From: Bog-105 sp965277435
GTDB lineage: Bacteria > Acidobacteriota > Terriglobia > Bryobacterales > Bryobacteraceae
DNA length: 64,000 bases
Reading direction: 5' to 3'
NCBI GenBank assembly: GCA_965277435.1
Contig: OZ255821.1
Coordinates: 4,836,001-4,900,000, forward strand
In this document: in pieces, positions 53,351-62,863 of the stretch
How positions within the stretch are numbered: position 1 is the stretch's first letter
Layout of the letters: the number at the start of each line of letters is the position of its first letter
Notes under the pieces: generated by a model
Told to the model about the DNA's origin: nothing
The model's database searches: none
What the model saw: the letters and a program-made list of their open reading frames with translations, nothing else
Made by a program: the position numbers and the translations under genes

Positions 53351-54337
53351 ATGGGCATCGCGTCCACCTCTTTTATGGGCGCCCTTCTCGGTAAACGCAG
53401 TGTGCGGGGCGGCTCGAGCGATGTGATGAGCCTGCCGCCAGTCCCTGCAGGACGGGACGCCACAGCCCAGGACACTCTCCAGTTTCTCGAACGCTGCCAC
53501 GACTTCGGGGCTTCTGGTGTGCAGACCAAAATCACCGGTGATCCACTACAACTGCGCGCTCGCGCCGATGAACTCGGCATGTGGCTCGAAGGCATGATCT
53601 CGATCCGCAACACCGCTCCTGAAACACTCGAACAAGAAATTCTCCTCGCCAAAGCCGCTGGCTGCACGCTCGCCCGCGACGGACTGCTCGGCGGCCGCCG
53701 TTACGAAACCTTTCGAACACTCGCGGAGTGGAATGCCTGGAAGTCCGAAAGTATGCGCAAGCTACGCGAGGCGATCCCTGTTTTCGAAAAACACCAGTTC
53801 ACCCTGGCGCTCGAAAACCATAAAGACTGGACACTCGGCGAATACGCCGGTTTGTTCCAGACCTATCAAAGCGAGTATCTCGGCGCGTGTCTCGACTTCG
53901 GCAACAATCTTTCGCTTCTCGATGATGTGACAGAAACCTTTCACACTGTGCTCCCCTACCTGAAAGCAACTCACTGCAAAGATGTCGCCGTCGCACCCTG
54001 CTCGGAAGGATTCCTCTTGTCCGAAGTGCCTTTGGGAGAGGGTATTCTCGACCTGCTATCGCTGCTGGGAAATATCGCGAACCAGCAGCCGCATGTTCAT
54101 CTGTCGCTTGAGATGATCACGCGCAATCCGTTACTCGTTCCCTGTTTGACGGACCAGTATTGGACCACATTTCCCGAACGCAGCGCGCTTCCTCTCGCCC
54201 GCACTCTGCGTTTCGTCAACCAAAACAAAAGTGCAACCCCGCTCCCGGAGCCCGAACAACTCACCGCCGCCCAGCACCTGCAGTGGGAAGAAAAGAACAT
54301 TGAGGCGTGCTTCGCCTACGCCAAACGTCGTCGCTAA
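53351..54337 (+). CDS. Sugar-phosphate isomerase/epimerase-like TIM-barrel protein
   Basis: 328 residues. The barrel follows the xylose-isomerase-like pattern (AP endonuclease 2 superfamily): TLQFLERCHDFGASGVQT, an ALENHKDWTL strand, ACLDFGNNLSLLD and YLKATHCKDVAV, where Glu, Asp and His are usual metal ligands. The N-terminus (MGIASTSFMGALLG) is not a clean signal peptide; an in-frame upstream segment (SSSLLAS) suggests the true start may be slightly earlier. The substrate is not known. It converges with, and overlaps by four bases, the glycosyltransferase gene. Confidence 0.75.
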   Translation: MGIASTSFMGALLGKRSVRGGSSDVMSLPPVPAGRDATAQDTLQFLERCHDFGASGVQTKITGDPLQLRARADELGMWLEGMISIRNTAPETLEQEILLAKAAGCTLARDGLLGGRRYETFRTLAEWNAWKSESMRKLREAIPVFEKHQFTLALENHKDWTLGEYAGLFQTYQSEYLGACLDFGNNLSLLDDVTETFHTVLPYLKATHCKDVAVAPCSEGFLLSEVPLGEGILDLLSLLGNIANQQPHVHLSLEMITRNPLLVPCLTDQYWTTFPERSALPLARTLRFVNQNKSATPLPEPEQLTAAQHLQWEEKNIEACFAYAKRRR

Positions 54338-55518
54338 ACTCGCCCGTCGCTCTGCGCGTAAACCGCTTGCGGATTGTTACGCCGTTGCAGAATTTCTTCC
54401 AGCATCGGAGGAATTTCGAATACCGCCCGATTCTCCATTTTTGCGATCCGGCTCTTCATGCTGGCCAGTTTTTCCGCCTGCAGCAAATCCTGCACCGCGC
54501 CATCGATTTGCCGGAAATTCCGCAGCACCACACCCACCCTCTGCTCCGAGACCCACTGCGCGTTATAGCGTTCCTGCGGTAAGGTCCACGAATTCGATTC
54601 CACGATCACCGGCAAGCCCATCTTTAACGCTTCCGAAATGCTGCCCGGTCCCGGTTTGCCCACGAAAAAGTCGGACAGCGCCATATAAAATGGCACCTCT
54701 TTCGTAAATCCTTCAAGCACGATTTTGTTTCTCGTCCACAGTTTTTCCAACCGGGAGCGCAGCGATGCATTGCGTCCGCAAATCATGATCAGTTGAAGAT
54801 CCGACGCGCTATTTCCCAACCTTTTCGCGATCGAATACATCATGTTCGAACCTTCCCCGCCAAACAGCACAAGCCCTGTTGGCAGATCTGGATCGAGACC
54901 CAATCGAATGCGTTCTTCTCGGCGGTCGAAGGTAGGTAAATCGTAAAACTCTGGTCGCAGAATCATCCCGCTGGTTCGAAATATCTGCTGCTCCTGGTAG
55001 CCCAGCCCGATTGCTTGCTGCACGGCGCGTTTGGTGCCGCAAACGAGATATTGCTTCTGGCGTTCCATCCAGAAATGCGGCGGATAGTCGGCGAAATCGG
55101 TCAGGATCGTAACAAGCGGCACCCCGGGCAGCGTTTTCTGCAGGCTTTGGAACAGTGCGCGGTTGAAATTCGGCACCAGCGAAACAACGAGATCCGGCTT
55201 TTGTTCCACCCAAAACTGCATCAGCACTTTCACCTGTGCCGAGTGATATAGGCGAATAACTGCGTGCATGCACGGCAACAGATAAGTTGAGCCTAACGTC
55301 CAGCCTTTGGCCAACGCCAGATTGTAAATGTCTTCCAGCCTGATCCCGGTCACTTTACGGAAAACATCCAACCGGTCCAGCACGTCCTGCAGGTTCACCA
55401 GGCGTACTGCCCAGTCATATTCGAGAGACTCGACTACCGATTGCAAAGCGAGCGCTGCGCTTCTGTGCCCGCCTCCCGCATCGAAATAAATGAAATCGAG
55501 TTTCGGTTGAACCTGCAA
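54334..55518 (-). CDS. UgtP/MGDG-synthase-like glycosyltransferase (GT28)
   Basis: 394 residues. The N-terminal acceptor domain begins DFIYFDAGGGHRSAALALQ, the GxGH-containing motif of the MGDG synthase/UgtP group. LVVSLVPNFNRALF and the TDFADYPPHFW stretch follow. The donor domain carries FFVGKPGPGSISEALKMGLPVIVES. Enzymes of this group transfer a hexose from a UDP-sugar to a diacylglycerol or related lipid at the inner face of the membrane. Family relatives also include MurG. The gene has 183 bases before the divergent PAP2 phosphatase gene. Confidence 0.82.
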   Translation of the reverse strand: MQVQPKLDFIYFDAGGGHRSAALALQSVVESLEYDWAVRLVNLQDVLDRLDVFRKVTGIRLEDIYNLALAKGWTLGSTYLLPCMHAVIRLYHSAQVKVLMQFWVEQKPDLVVSLVPNFNRALFQSLQKTLPGVPLVTILTDFADYPPHFWMERQKQYLVCGTKRAVQQAIGLGYQEQQIFRTSGMILRPEFYDLPTFDRREERIRLGLDPDLPTGLVLFGGEGSNMMYSIAKRLGNSASDLQLIMICGRNASLRSRLEKLWTRNKIVLEGFTKEVPFYMALSDFFVGKPGPGSISEALKMGLPVIVESNSWTLPQERYNAQWVSEQRVGVVLRNFRQIDGAVQDLLQAEKLASMKSRIAKMENRAVFEIPPMLEEILQRRNNPQAVYAQSDGRV

Positions 55519-55701
55519 CTCTCTATCCTACTTGCCTGCCTGGGAAATTCCGTTTTGCAAGGCATGAAACTCTGTACGCGATCATTCACTGAGGTTTTGC
55601 CGACTTGTCACGGCATTGTAATTGCTGCCCCATAAAAAAGGAAGTAGAGCGTTGAGAACTGTGCTCAATTTCGTAAACTACTTATGTGAGGGGGCGCTTG
55701 C

Positions 55702-56238
55702 ATGACAGCCCACCAGAACATGCTTCAGTTTATTGCCTCGCGCGATCACAGGCTGATGCGCAAGGTCAACAAGTGGCCGGCACCCAAATGGATTCGTTTG
55801 TGGGCGATCGCCGCCACGCGCGCTGGAGACGGCTGGCTCTGGTACCTGACGGGCCTCGCGGTGCTTCTTTTTGGCGGTGACATCCGCCTTACCGCCATCG
55901 CTTCGGCTGGATCCTCCGCGATGGTTGGCATTGGCCTCTTTAAATCCTTAAAGAAATTGTCCGGCCGTCGCAGGCCGTGCGAAATTGAACCGCATTGTTG
56001 GGCCAACTTGCTGCCGCCCGATCAGTTTTCGTTTCCGTCCGGACATACCATCACGGCTTTCGCAGTATCCATTACTCTCGCCGAGTTCTATCCGGCATTT
56101 TTCCCCGCGTTGCTCTTTTGCGCCCTCAGCATCGCTGTTTCGCGCATTCTGCTGGGCATGCACTTTCTCAGTGATGTAATTGTCGCCGCAATCCTCGGTA
56201 CTGGTTTAGCTTTCGTTAGCCACTCCATTTTCACCTGA
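55702..56238 (+). CDS. PAP2-family membrane phosphatase
   Basis: 178 residues. The three phosphatase motifs are present: KKLSGRRRP (K-x6-RP), FSFPSGHTITAF (PSGH) and SRILLGMHFLSDV (SR-x5-H-x3-D). Several hydrophobic helices surround them. Members dephosphorylate phosphatidic acid, undecaprenyl diphosphate or similar lipids. The divergent glycosyltransferase may act on a related lipid, but no direct link is shown. An ATG at 55702 follows GAGGGGGC. Confidence 0.87.
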   Translation: MTAHQNMLQFIASRDHRLMRKVNKWPAPKWIRLWAIAATRAGDGWLWYLTGLAVLLFGGDIRLTAIASAGSSAMVGIGLFKSLKKLSGRRRPCEIEPHCWANLLPPDQFSFPSGHTITAFAVSITLAEFYPAFFPALLFCALSIAVSRILLGMHFLSDVIVAAILGTGLAFVSHSIFT

Positions 56239-56246
56239 TCCTCTAA

Positions 56247-56261
56247 GGAACTCGCGCGCAC
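56247..56261 (+). repeat. 15-bp direct repeat, copy 1
   Basis: GGAACTCGCGCGCAC at 56247-56261 recurs at 56347-56361, exactly 100 bases on. Bases after each copy are also partly alike (CTACGGG versus CAACGGC). It lies in the 221-base gap before the proline dehydrogenase gene. No palindrome or hairpin is evident. Confidence 0.6.
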
Positions 56262-56346
56262 TACGGGTCCGGGATCAAGCCCGCCCGGAGGACATGATAG
56301 TTTCTTTGCTGTATGGCGGCGCGCAGCCGTGCCCTGTGCGCTTTTG

Positions 56347-56361
56347 GGAACTCGCGCGCAC
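56347..56361 (+). repeat. 15-bp direct repeat, copy 2
   Basis: Exact second copy of the repeat at 56247-56261. Between the copies is GC-rich noncoding DNA without a gene I can support. Confidence 0.6.
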
Positions 56362-56459
56362 AACGGCTCGCGACCCGCGCCCAAGTCCGCCGAAGGTCCT
56401 GTTTCGTTTGGTGGCGGCTCCGGAGGGCACACCTCGCGGCCTGTGCTTGCTTCTGAGAT

Positions 56460-57446
56460 TTGTCTGCTCAAATCGAGCACTCTATAGTGAAAGTGTCTCG
56501 CGGCAAAACGGGCCCGGACAAGTTATCCATCGTGCTGCGCCATACTCTTCTTTATTTATCGGAACAAAGCTGGCTCCGGCATTGGATGGAAAACTCCTCG
56601 TTGTCGCAAAAGTTTACGTCCCGTTTCGTCGCCGGCCAGACCTTGAAAGAAGGCATTCGCGTTCTGCAGGCGCTCTCCGACGAGCGCATACAGGGCACGC
56701 TCGACTTTCTCGGCGAAAACGTCTCGTCTCTTGATGACGCGGGGCGTTCGAAAAATTCGTATCTCGAAGCGTTGCGCGAAATCGAGCACGCCCATCTCCC
56801 CGCCACTGTCTCGATTAAGCTCACTCAATTCGGGCTGGAACTTTCTGAGGCTGCTTGCCGGGCCAACGTGACTACCCTCGTTGATCGGGCGCGAGAAATG
56901 GGCAGCAGAGTCGAATTCGATATGGAATCGACCGCGTACACCGATCGAACGCTGCAGATCGTAACGTCTTTCCAGGAAAGCCACCCCGGACACGTGCGGG
57001 CTGTCATTCAAGCGTATTTGTTTCGTAGCGAAGCTGACATCCGCATGTTATCCGAGCGCCGTATTCCCGTTCGTCTGTGCAAAGGCGCGTATAGGGAACC
57101 CGCCCATCTCGCGTTTGCCCGTAAATCCGACGTCGACGCCAATTACCTCAAGCTGATGAAGCTCCTGTTAACAGAAGGAACGCATCCAGCCGTAGCCAGC
57201 CACGACGAAAACATCGTTCGCCAAGCGGTTCACTTCGTCAAAGAGAAATCCCTCTCGCCCAACACATTCGAGTTTCAGATGCTTTATGGAATCCGTCGCG
57301 ATTTGCAGCGCGAACTCGTTTCGCAGAACTTCGCGCTTCGCTTATACGTTCCCTATGGTGATGCGTGGTATCCGTACTTTATGCGGCGGCTGGCCGAACG
57401 TCCGGCGAACCTTCTGTTCCTGGCAAAGAATCTAACCCGCAGCTAA
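56460..57446 (+). CDS. Proline dehydrogenase (monofunctional)
   Basis: 328 residues from a TTG; a GTG at 56487 (VKVSRGKTGPDKL) is an alternative start. The family motifs are clear: VSIKLTQFGLELS, VRLCKGAYREPAHLAF, FEFQMLYGIRRDLQRE and RLYVPYGDAWYPYFMRRLAERPANLLFL, which bind FAD and the substrate. The enzyme oxidises proline to pyrroline-5-carboxylate, passing electrons to the respiratory chain. There is no P5C dehydrogenase domain or neighbouring gene, so the second step is encoded elsewhere. The upstream 221 bases hold the paired repeat. Confidence 0.88.
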   Translation: MSAQIEHSIVKVSRGKTGPDKLSIVLRHTLLYLSEQSWLRHWMENSSLSQKFTSRFVAGQTLKEGIRVLQALSDERIQGTLDFLGENVSSLDDAGRSKNSYLEALREIEHAHLPATVSIKLTQFGLELSEAACRANVTTLVDRAREMGSRVEFDMESTAYTDRTLQIVTSFQESHPGHVRAVIQAYLFRSEADIRMLSERRIPVRLCKGAYREPAHLAFARKSDVDANYLKLMKLLLTEGTHPAVASHDENIVRQAVHFVKEKSLSPNTFEFQMLYGIRRDLQRELVSQNFALRLYVPYGDAWYPYFMRRLAERPANLLFLAKNLTRS

Positions 57447-57511
57447 GCTTTCACCAGCTAAGTAGTGTGGCTCCGCAACCACGTCGGAGCAGAAGGAGTC
57501 TAATAAGAGGT

Positions 57512-57964
57512 ATGAAGTACTGGCTCTACCTGCTGGCCAAGCTTCTCGTTGCCGCTGGAATTGTATGCAGTCTCCAGTTCGCGTTTATTCGTTTTTATCC
57601 GCTGCCGCCGCCGCAGCTCGATTACTTCGGAAAGCCGCACACGCTCTTCCTGGGCGACATGCTCTTCACGTTTTCAATCTTCTTTATTTGGCTCCTGGGA
57701 GCCGGTCTGCTCTTTGCGATTATCTGGGATCAGCGCCGCCGTTGCCGGACCTGCCTGCGACGCCTTATGATGCCGGTGCGGAGGGGCTCCTGGAGCAACA
57801 TGGTTGTTCTTGGACGTCCCCAGACGGAGTGGATCTGCCCGTTTGGGCACGGCACGCTCAGCATCGAGGAATTACAGATTACCGGCCGTCAACCGCCCGA
57901 CTGGCAACCGCACGACGATAACATCTGGAAAGAGCTAGAATCATTCCATCAGGCTCAGAAGTAA
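57512..57964 (+). CDS. Hypothetical membrane protein with zinc-ribbon-like Cys pairs
   Basis: 150 residues from the ATG at 57512 (AATAAGAGGT upstream). Two hydrophobic helices (8-26 and 52-74), then Cys pairs CRTC and a later Cys in EWICPFGHGTL, a half-zinc-ribbon pattern. No family name is recognised. The stop lies three bases before the GTG of the penicillin-binding protein gene, so the pair is probably an operon and this protein may serve the envelope. Confidence 0.55.
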   Translation: MKYWLYLLAKLLVAAGIVCSLQFAFIRFYPLPPPQLDYFGKPHTLFLGDMLFTFSIFFIWLLGAGLLFAIIWDQRRRCRTCLRRLMMPVRRGSWSNMVVLGRPQTEWICPFGHGTLSIEELQITGRQPPDWQPHDDNIWKELESFHQAQK

Positions 57965-57967
57965 CCA

Positions 57968-60517
57968 GTGCCTTCCAAGGCGTCGGACTCTTCGGGCAGA
58001 ACTCCCAGGCCTCCACGATTGCCCGTACGCATTAAAGTTCCTGGACGAACGAAGGCCAGAAAACACAAACCAGGGCGCTTCGACGTTCCACCGCTTCTCA
58101 GGCGGATTGCTCTTTATACCTGCCTCATTCTGCTAACCGCTTGCATCGTCGGGGGCGTGTGGGTTTCGTTTGTTTACAGCAAGTATGCCCGGCTCACCGA
58201 CGCGAAGCTCCTGCAGGGGCCGTTTCCAAACTCGTCGCTTCTCTACGCGGCTCCCGAAACTGTTGGAGTAGGCGATCCAGGGACGCCTCTCGCTTTCGCC
58301 AATCGTCTGCGTCAAAGCGGCTATGGGGAAGATGCCAAGACCAATCCAACCGGCTGGTATCACCTGCGGACCGATGCTATCGAGATTTTCCCTGGCGAGA
58401 GATCCCCGACCTCTTCCGAGCCGGGCGTTCTGAAATTCCAGAATGGCAAGATTTCCTCTGTCATTGCGCTGAGTGACAACTCTCCTCGAACCGTCTACAC
58501 GCTCGAACCGCAGCTTCTCAGCAGCCTCTATAACAAAGATCGTGAGAAGCGGCGTATCGTTCGTTTCGACGAAATCCCGCCAGTGCTGATCCACGCTCTC
58601 ATCTCGATTGAAGACAAGCGCTTCTTCCAGCACTCCGGTTTCGATCCCATGCGCATCCTGAAAGCGGTCTATATCGACCTAAGGTCGGGCAGAAAAGATC
58701 AGGGCGCTTCCACTTTGACTCAGCAGCTGGCCAGGATGTTGTGGCTCGATCCGAGCAAAACCTTCACCCGCAAGTTCGACGAACTCCTGATCACTATTCA
58801 TCTCGAGCACAAACTCACTAAGCAGAAAATCTTCGAGTACTACGCGAACCAGGTGCCGTTGGGACGTCGTGGTTCCTTCGCCATCCGCGGCTTTGGTGAA
58901 GCGTCGGATGCCTACTTCGGCAAGGACATCCGGCAGCTCTCGACGGCCGAAGCGGCCACCTTGGCCGGATTGATTCAGGAGCCTAGCTATCGCAACCCCG
59001 TACGCTGGCCGGACCGTGCCAGGGTTCGCCGCAACGTTGTCTTGAAGCAGATGCTCGACAACGGCTATCTTTCGCAGTCGCAGTATCAGGCCAGCCTCGA
59101 TACGCCCATGCTGGTCGCGAAACAGGGAGTGTCTTCAGCCGATGCCCCGTATTTCTTAGATCTGGTCAACAGCAAGCTGACAGAAAATTTCGAGGATCGC
59201 GATTTCCAGGATTCGGGTTCAAAGATTTACACCACTCTCGACCCGCAACTGCAGCGCGATGCAGCCGATGCCGTGGCCGCCGGCATGCAAGAAATTCAAA
59301 GTCTGATCGCTAAGCGCCGCAAGCAAGGCGTTGCACTTGAAGAGCCGCAGGTGGCATTGATCTGTCTTGACCCCCACACCGGCGAAGTAAAAGCGCTCAT
59401 CGGCGGCAAGAACTACGGCCTGAGCCAGCTCAACCATGTCATTGCGAAACGTCCCTCAGGCAGCATCTTCAAGCCTTTCGTTTACGCCGCGGCGCTCAAT
59501 ACAGGATTGTGGGACCATCCTGATCCCATCACTGCTTCGAGCATTTTCCCCGATCAGGCGCAGACGTTTATGTACGCTGGCGAGTCGTATGAGCCGACCG
59601 ATTATCACAAAGGCGCGTGGCTGGGCGATGTCACTTTGCGCACGGCGTTTGCGAAATCGTTAAACGTGCCGGCGGTAGAAGTGGCCCAGCAGACTGGTTA
59701 TGGAGCAGTGGCCGCACTGGCGCATAAAGCCGGGTTGGCGGACATTCATGCCACGCCGTCCATGGCCCTCGGCGCATACAGCGTTACCCCTTACGACATG
59801 GCCGGAGCCTATACCATGTTCGCCAATAAGGGTGTGCAGGTCGCTCCCGAGATGATCTCTAAGATAGTCGATCAGAAGGGAGCCGAAATCTGGTCGGCCG
59901 AACCAAAAACCAAAAAAATCCTCGATCCGCGCGTCACGTTTCTCACGGTCAATCTCATGCAGGAAGTTCTTCGCACCGGCACCGGCGCGGGCGTGCGCAG
60001 TCGCGGGTTTGCGCTTCCCGCCGCAGGCAAAACGGGCACATCCCACGATGCCTGGTTTGCGGGCTTTACCTCCCGGCTGCTCTGCGTCGTCTGGGTCGGG
60101 TTGGACGATTATCAGGACATTAAGCTCGACGGCGCCAAAGCCGCTCTGCCGATCTGGACCGACTTCATGAAGCGCGCTCACCAGCATCGCGCCTACCGGG
60201 ACGTGTCGAATTTCGACGTTCCAGACGGCCTGGTCAGTGCCCAGGTGGATGCCGATAGCGGGCAACTCGCTACTACTTCCTGCCCGCGCATTATCACCGA
60301 GTATTACCTGCTCGGCACACAACCGACTCAGTTCTGTGCGCTGCATTCCGGCGGCGCAACCCAGATTGCCGGCTGGGATGCTATGCCGGCCGCCACGCCT
60401 TCCCTCCCCGCTACGTTTAACGGCCAAGATCCGCAAAATGCAACGGCGCAAAGCCGGCAGGCGGCCGATCGAAAAAAGCACGGAATTCTCGACAAACTAA
60501 AAAGCATATTTAAGTAG
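57968..60517 (+). CDS. Class A penicillin-binding protein (PBP1B-like)
   Basis: 849 residues. A membrane helix near 45-70 follows a Lys/Arg-rich cytoplasmic tail. Next comes a UB2H-like segment (LYAAPETVGVG, ANRLRQSGYGE), then the transglycosylase domain with Glu-215 in ISIEDKRFFQHSG and GASTLTQQLARMLWL. The transpeptidase domain has Ser-499 in SGSIFKPF (SxxK), SLNVPAVEV and KTGTSHDAW. It makes and cross-links peptidoglycan at the outer face of the inner membrane. The UB2H-like segment sets it nearest PBP1B. It begins at GTG three bases after the preceding gene. Confidence 0.9.
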   Translation: MPSKASDSSGRTPRPPRLPVRIKVPGRTKARKHKPGRFDVPPLLRRIALYTCLILLTACIVGGVWVSFVYSKYARLTDAKLLQGPFPNSSLLYAAPETVGVGDPGTPLAFANRLRQSGYGEDAKTNPTGWYHLRTDAIEIFPGERSPTSSEPGVLKFQNGKISSVIALSDNSPRTVYTLEPQLLSSLYNKDREKRRIVRFDEIPPVLIHALISIEDKRFFQHSGFDPMRILKAVYIDLRSGRKDQGASTLTQQLARMLWLDPSKTFTRKFDELLITIHLEHKLTKQKIFEYYANQVPLGRRGSFAIRGFGEASDAYFGKDIRQLSTAEAATLAGLIQEPSYRNPVRWPDRARVRRNVVLKQMLDNGYLSQSQYQASLDTPMLVAKQGVSSADAPYFLDLVNSKLTENFEDRDFQDSGSKIYTTLDPQLQRDAADAVAAGMQEIQSLIAKRRKQGVALEEPQVALICLDPHTGEVKALIGGKNYGLSQLNHVIAKRPSGSIFKPFVYAAALNTGLWDHPDPITASSIFPDQAQTFMYAGESYEPTDYHKGAWLGDVTLRTAFAKSLNVPAVEVAQQTGYGAVAALAHKAGLADIHATPSMALGAYSVTPYDMAGAYTMFANKGVQVAPEMISKIVDQKGAEIWSAEPKTKKILDPRVTFLTVNLMQEVLRTGTGAGVRSRGFALPAAGKTGTSHDAWFAGFTSRLLCVVWVGLDDYQDIKLDGAKAALPIWTDFMKRAHQHRAYRDVSNFDVPDGLVSAQVDADSGQLATTSCPRIITEYYLLGTQPTQFCALHSGGATQIAGWDAMPAATPSLPATFNGQDPQNATAQSRQAADRKKHGILDKLKSIFK

Positions 60518-60578
60518 CTTTTCTCCTTTCCAGTCCATCCTAAAAGGTATATAGTAGGGGCTACACAGGGGGATCAGT

Positions 60579-61376
60579 ATGATCAATTCTCCAGTTCGTC
60601 TCGCCCACGGCCTGATCGTGCTCTGGGCTGCCTCACTCGTCTGGGCCGCTCCCCAGCAAAAGCCGCTCGACACAAGCGGATTGCGGGCTTCCGCATCACT
60701 TCCGCCGAACGTTGTTCCGCACCCACCCATCACGCCCGAACTGCGAGGCGATATCTACATGGCTCGCAAAATGTATCGGGAGGCGATCGATGTGTATCGC
60801 CAGGGCCCGGCGGACTCGCCTGTGCTGGCCAACAAGATCGGCATCGCCTTCCACCAGATGCTCGCGCTCGATCTGGCGAAGAAGAACTACCAGCGCGCCA
60901 TGAAGCTCGATCCGAAATATCCCGAGGCCATCAACAATCTCGGCACCATCTACTACGCTGAAAAGAGCTATCGCCGCTCGATCGGCTATTACAAAAAGGC
61001 TCTGCGCTACTCCAGTCCGACAGCGTCTATTTACGCCAATCTGGGCGCCGCTTATTTCGCGCGGAAGAATTACAAACAAGCGTCCGAGTATTATGAAGAG
61101 GCGTTGAAGCTGGACCCTGAGGTGTTCGAGCATCATGGCAATTTCGGCACTTTGATGCAGGAGAGAACGGTCGAAGAACGGGCTCTGTTTCATCTCTATC
61201 TCGCCAAGATGTATGCCAAATCGGGTTCGGACGAGCGTGCGTTAATCTATTTGCGTAAGGCGTTGGAAGAGGGCGTAAAGGATCGCGGCAAGATTCCGGA
61301 TATGCCCGAATTCTCCGTCCTGAAAGCGAATGCCGTTTTCAAACAGATCCTGCTCGAGAACGCCAAGCCCCTCTAG
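60579..61376 (+). CDS. Exported TPR protein
   Basis: 265 residues with a signal peptide (HGLIVLWAASLVWAAP). Tetratricopeptide repeats fill the centre: NKIGIAFHQMLALDLAKKNYQRAMKLDPKYPEAINNLGTIYYAEKSYRRSIGYY and following units, at least four. The C-terminus has EERALFHLYLAKMYAKSGSDERALIYLRKALE, another unit. Such repeats bind partner proteins; nothing specific is indicated. AGGGGGA lies eight bases before the ATG. The next gene (another TPR protein) starts nine bases after its stop and is probably co-transcribed. Confidence 0.8.
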   Translation: MINSPVRLAHGLIVLWAASLVWAAPQQKPLDTSGLRASASLPPNVVPHPPITPELRGDIYMARKMYREAIDVYRQGPADSPVLANKIGIAFHQMLALDLAKKNYQRAMKLDPKYPEAINNLGTIYYAEKSYRRSIGYYKKALRYSSPTASIYANLGAAYFARKNYKQASEYYEEALKLDPEVFEHHGNFGTLMQERTVEERALFHLYLAKMYAKSGSDERALIYLRKALEEGVKDRGKIPDMPEFSVLKANAVFKQILLENAKPL

Positions 61377-61387
61377 AGGCAAACCTG
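61375..61387 (+). promoter_or_regulatory. Ribosome-binding site and probable CTG start of the second TPR gene
   Basis: AGAGG at 61375-61379, overlapping the previous stop codon, is followed by CAAAC and a CTG at 61385. The spacing of five bases is good. From this CTG the frame gives a signal peptide in front of the gene body. No ATG, GTG or TTG lies in frame between here and 61481, where the signal peptide would already be lost. Confidence 0.6.
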
Positions 61388-62863
61388 CCCGCCGCCAGTC
61401 GTAGGGTAGTCTTCAGCCTGCTAGTCGTTCTAACGCTGCTCTATTGTTCCGCTTGCGCTCGCAATCCGTCCGATGGATCGTTGCGGCGTATCGCTCTTCT
61501 GCCATCGAACCTTTTGATCGCCGATTCCTCCTCCGACTGGTTGCGCCTGGCGGTTCCTCTGGTGCTTGAACAGGATCTGTCGACGTCATCCGCCGCGGTC
61601 GCGGCACTCGCTTCCGATGACTCCGCTGCTTACCAGTCAGGCAGCACCGAACTTTTGCGAACCACCGTCGAGCAGCGCTCAGGACAGCTCACCGTGGATG
61701 TCAATGTAATCGATCTCGCCACACAGCAAAATCGCAAGGTCATCTCCAGCCGCGACGCAGCGGCCCAACTGATTCCGCAACTGAATGCCTTGGCGAAGCA
61801 ATTGGACAAACAGGCCAGCGCTTTCTCTACCAAAAGCGAAGCAGCGCTGCGGGCGCTTGCTGGCGGTCTTTCCGCCAGCGATCCCCAGCTCAAGATTCAG
61901 GCCCTCAAAGAGGCCATCGCCGCCGATCCCGCGTTTGGTCTTGCCTACATCGCGCTCGCGGAGACTTTGCTCTCAAACAAAGGGGAAGTCCAGACTCTTC
62001 TCGACAGCGCACAAGCACACGATAAGGACTTCACCGAACTCGACCGGTCCCGTCTGAACCTGCTGCGAAAGCAGTTTTCAAAAGCGCCGGTCGAAGAGCT
62101 CGTCGGGGCGGCCAAGGCTCTCGCCTCGAACAGTCCGAACAACGTCGAAGCTCTGGCAACACTCGGTTCAAACCTGTTCTTGCTTGGCGATACATCGTCC
62201 GCGGAACGTGCTTTCCATCGCGCTTTGCAGGTCAGTCCGGGAAACAGCAATCTCCAGGAGCAAATGGCAATTGGCCTGATCGAGACTAAACAATACCGGA
62301 GGGCGGAGCAGATCCTAACGGGTCTCGCGGCAGCCAATCCGGCTGTACTGCCGTCCTTGTCGGTCTGTGTCCTGCTCGCAGGCGATGATAAGCGCGCAGA
62401 TGCGCTGTATGAAAAATTCTTGTCGTCGGTCACCAATCCGGATGCCAAGACGTTCTATCGTGCCACCTGGCTGGCGCTTGAAGACCGGCTCACGGAGGCA
62501 ATAGCCCAATTACAGAAAGCCTCATTCACAGATCCCCGCGCTCATGCGCTTGCCGAACGCCAGATTTCGATCTGGCGGCAGATGGCTGGACATGCACCGT
62601 CGCCAGCTAACGGTTCGGCTTACGCCCTGTTCCTGAATCGTTCCTACAAAGAAGCGGCTCAAGCTTGGGCGGCGATCGATAGACAGTCCGGGCATGCCGA
62701 TTTGCGGGCGCGAGCGATGCTTGCCGCATCTTTAAGCCTGGCCGGCAATGTCGCCGCTGCTCGCCAAGTGCCTGTGCAGCCTTTCGTACCCGACTTGAAC
62801 GATGCTTTTGCCGCTGTCTCTTTTCGAGAACTCCGCCAGCTGCTAAAAGGTCAAACTGGCTGA
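61385..62863 (+). CDS. Exported TPR/solenoid protein, probable CTG start
   Basis: About 492 residues if begun at the CTG at 61385; a TTG at 61481 gives 460. The upstream piece reads PAASRRVVFSLLVVLTLLYCSAC, a short positively charged start followed by a hydrophobic core and a lipobox-like Cys, and so a signal peptide that the TTG start would cut off. The body is a chain of helical repeats (SDPQLKIQALKEAIAADPAFGLAYIALAE, NVEALATLGSNLFLLGDTSSAERAFHRAL, and more). It probably partners with the preceding TPR protein. The stop overlaps the convergent gene's end by 13 bases. Confidence 0.7.
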   Translation: MPAASRRVVFSLLVVLTLLYCSACARNPSDGSLRRIALLPSNLLIADSSSDWLRLAVPLVLEQDLSTSSAAVAALASDDSAAYQSGSTELLRTTVEQRSGQLTVDVNVIDLATQQNRKVISSRDAAAQLIPQLNALAKQLDKQASAFSTKSEAALRALAGGLSASDPQLKIQALKEAIAADPAFGLAYIALAETLLSNKGEVQTLLDSAQAHDKDFTELDRSRLNLLRKQFSKAPVEELVGAAKALASNSPNNVEALATLGSNLFLLGDTSSAERAFHRALQVSPGNSNLQEQMAIGLIETKQYRRAEQILTGLAAANPAVLPSLSVCVLLAGDDKRADALYEKFLSSVTNPDAKTFYRATWLALEDRLTEAIAQLQKASFTDPRAHALAERQISIWRQMAGHAPSPANGSAYALFLNRSYKEAAQAWAAIDRQSGHADLRARAMLAASLSLAGNVAAARQVPVQPFVPDLNDAFAAVSFRELRQLLKGQTG

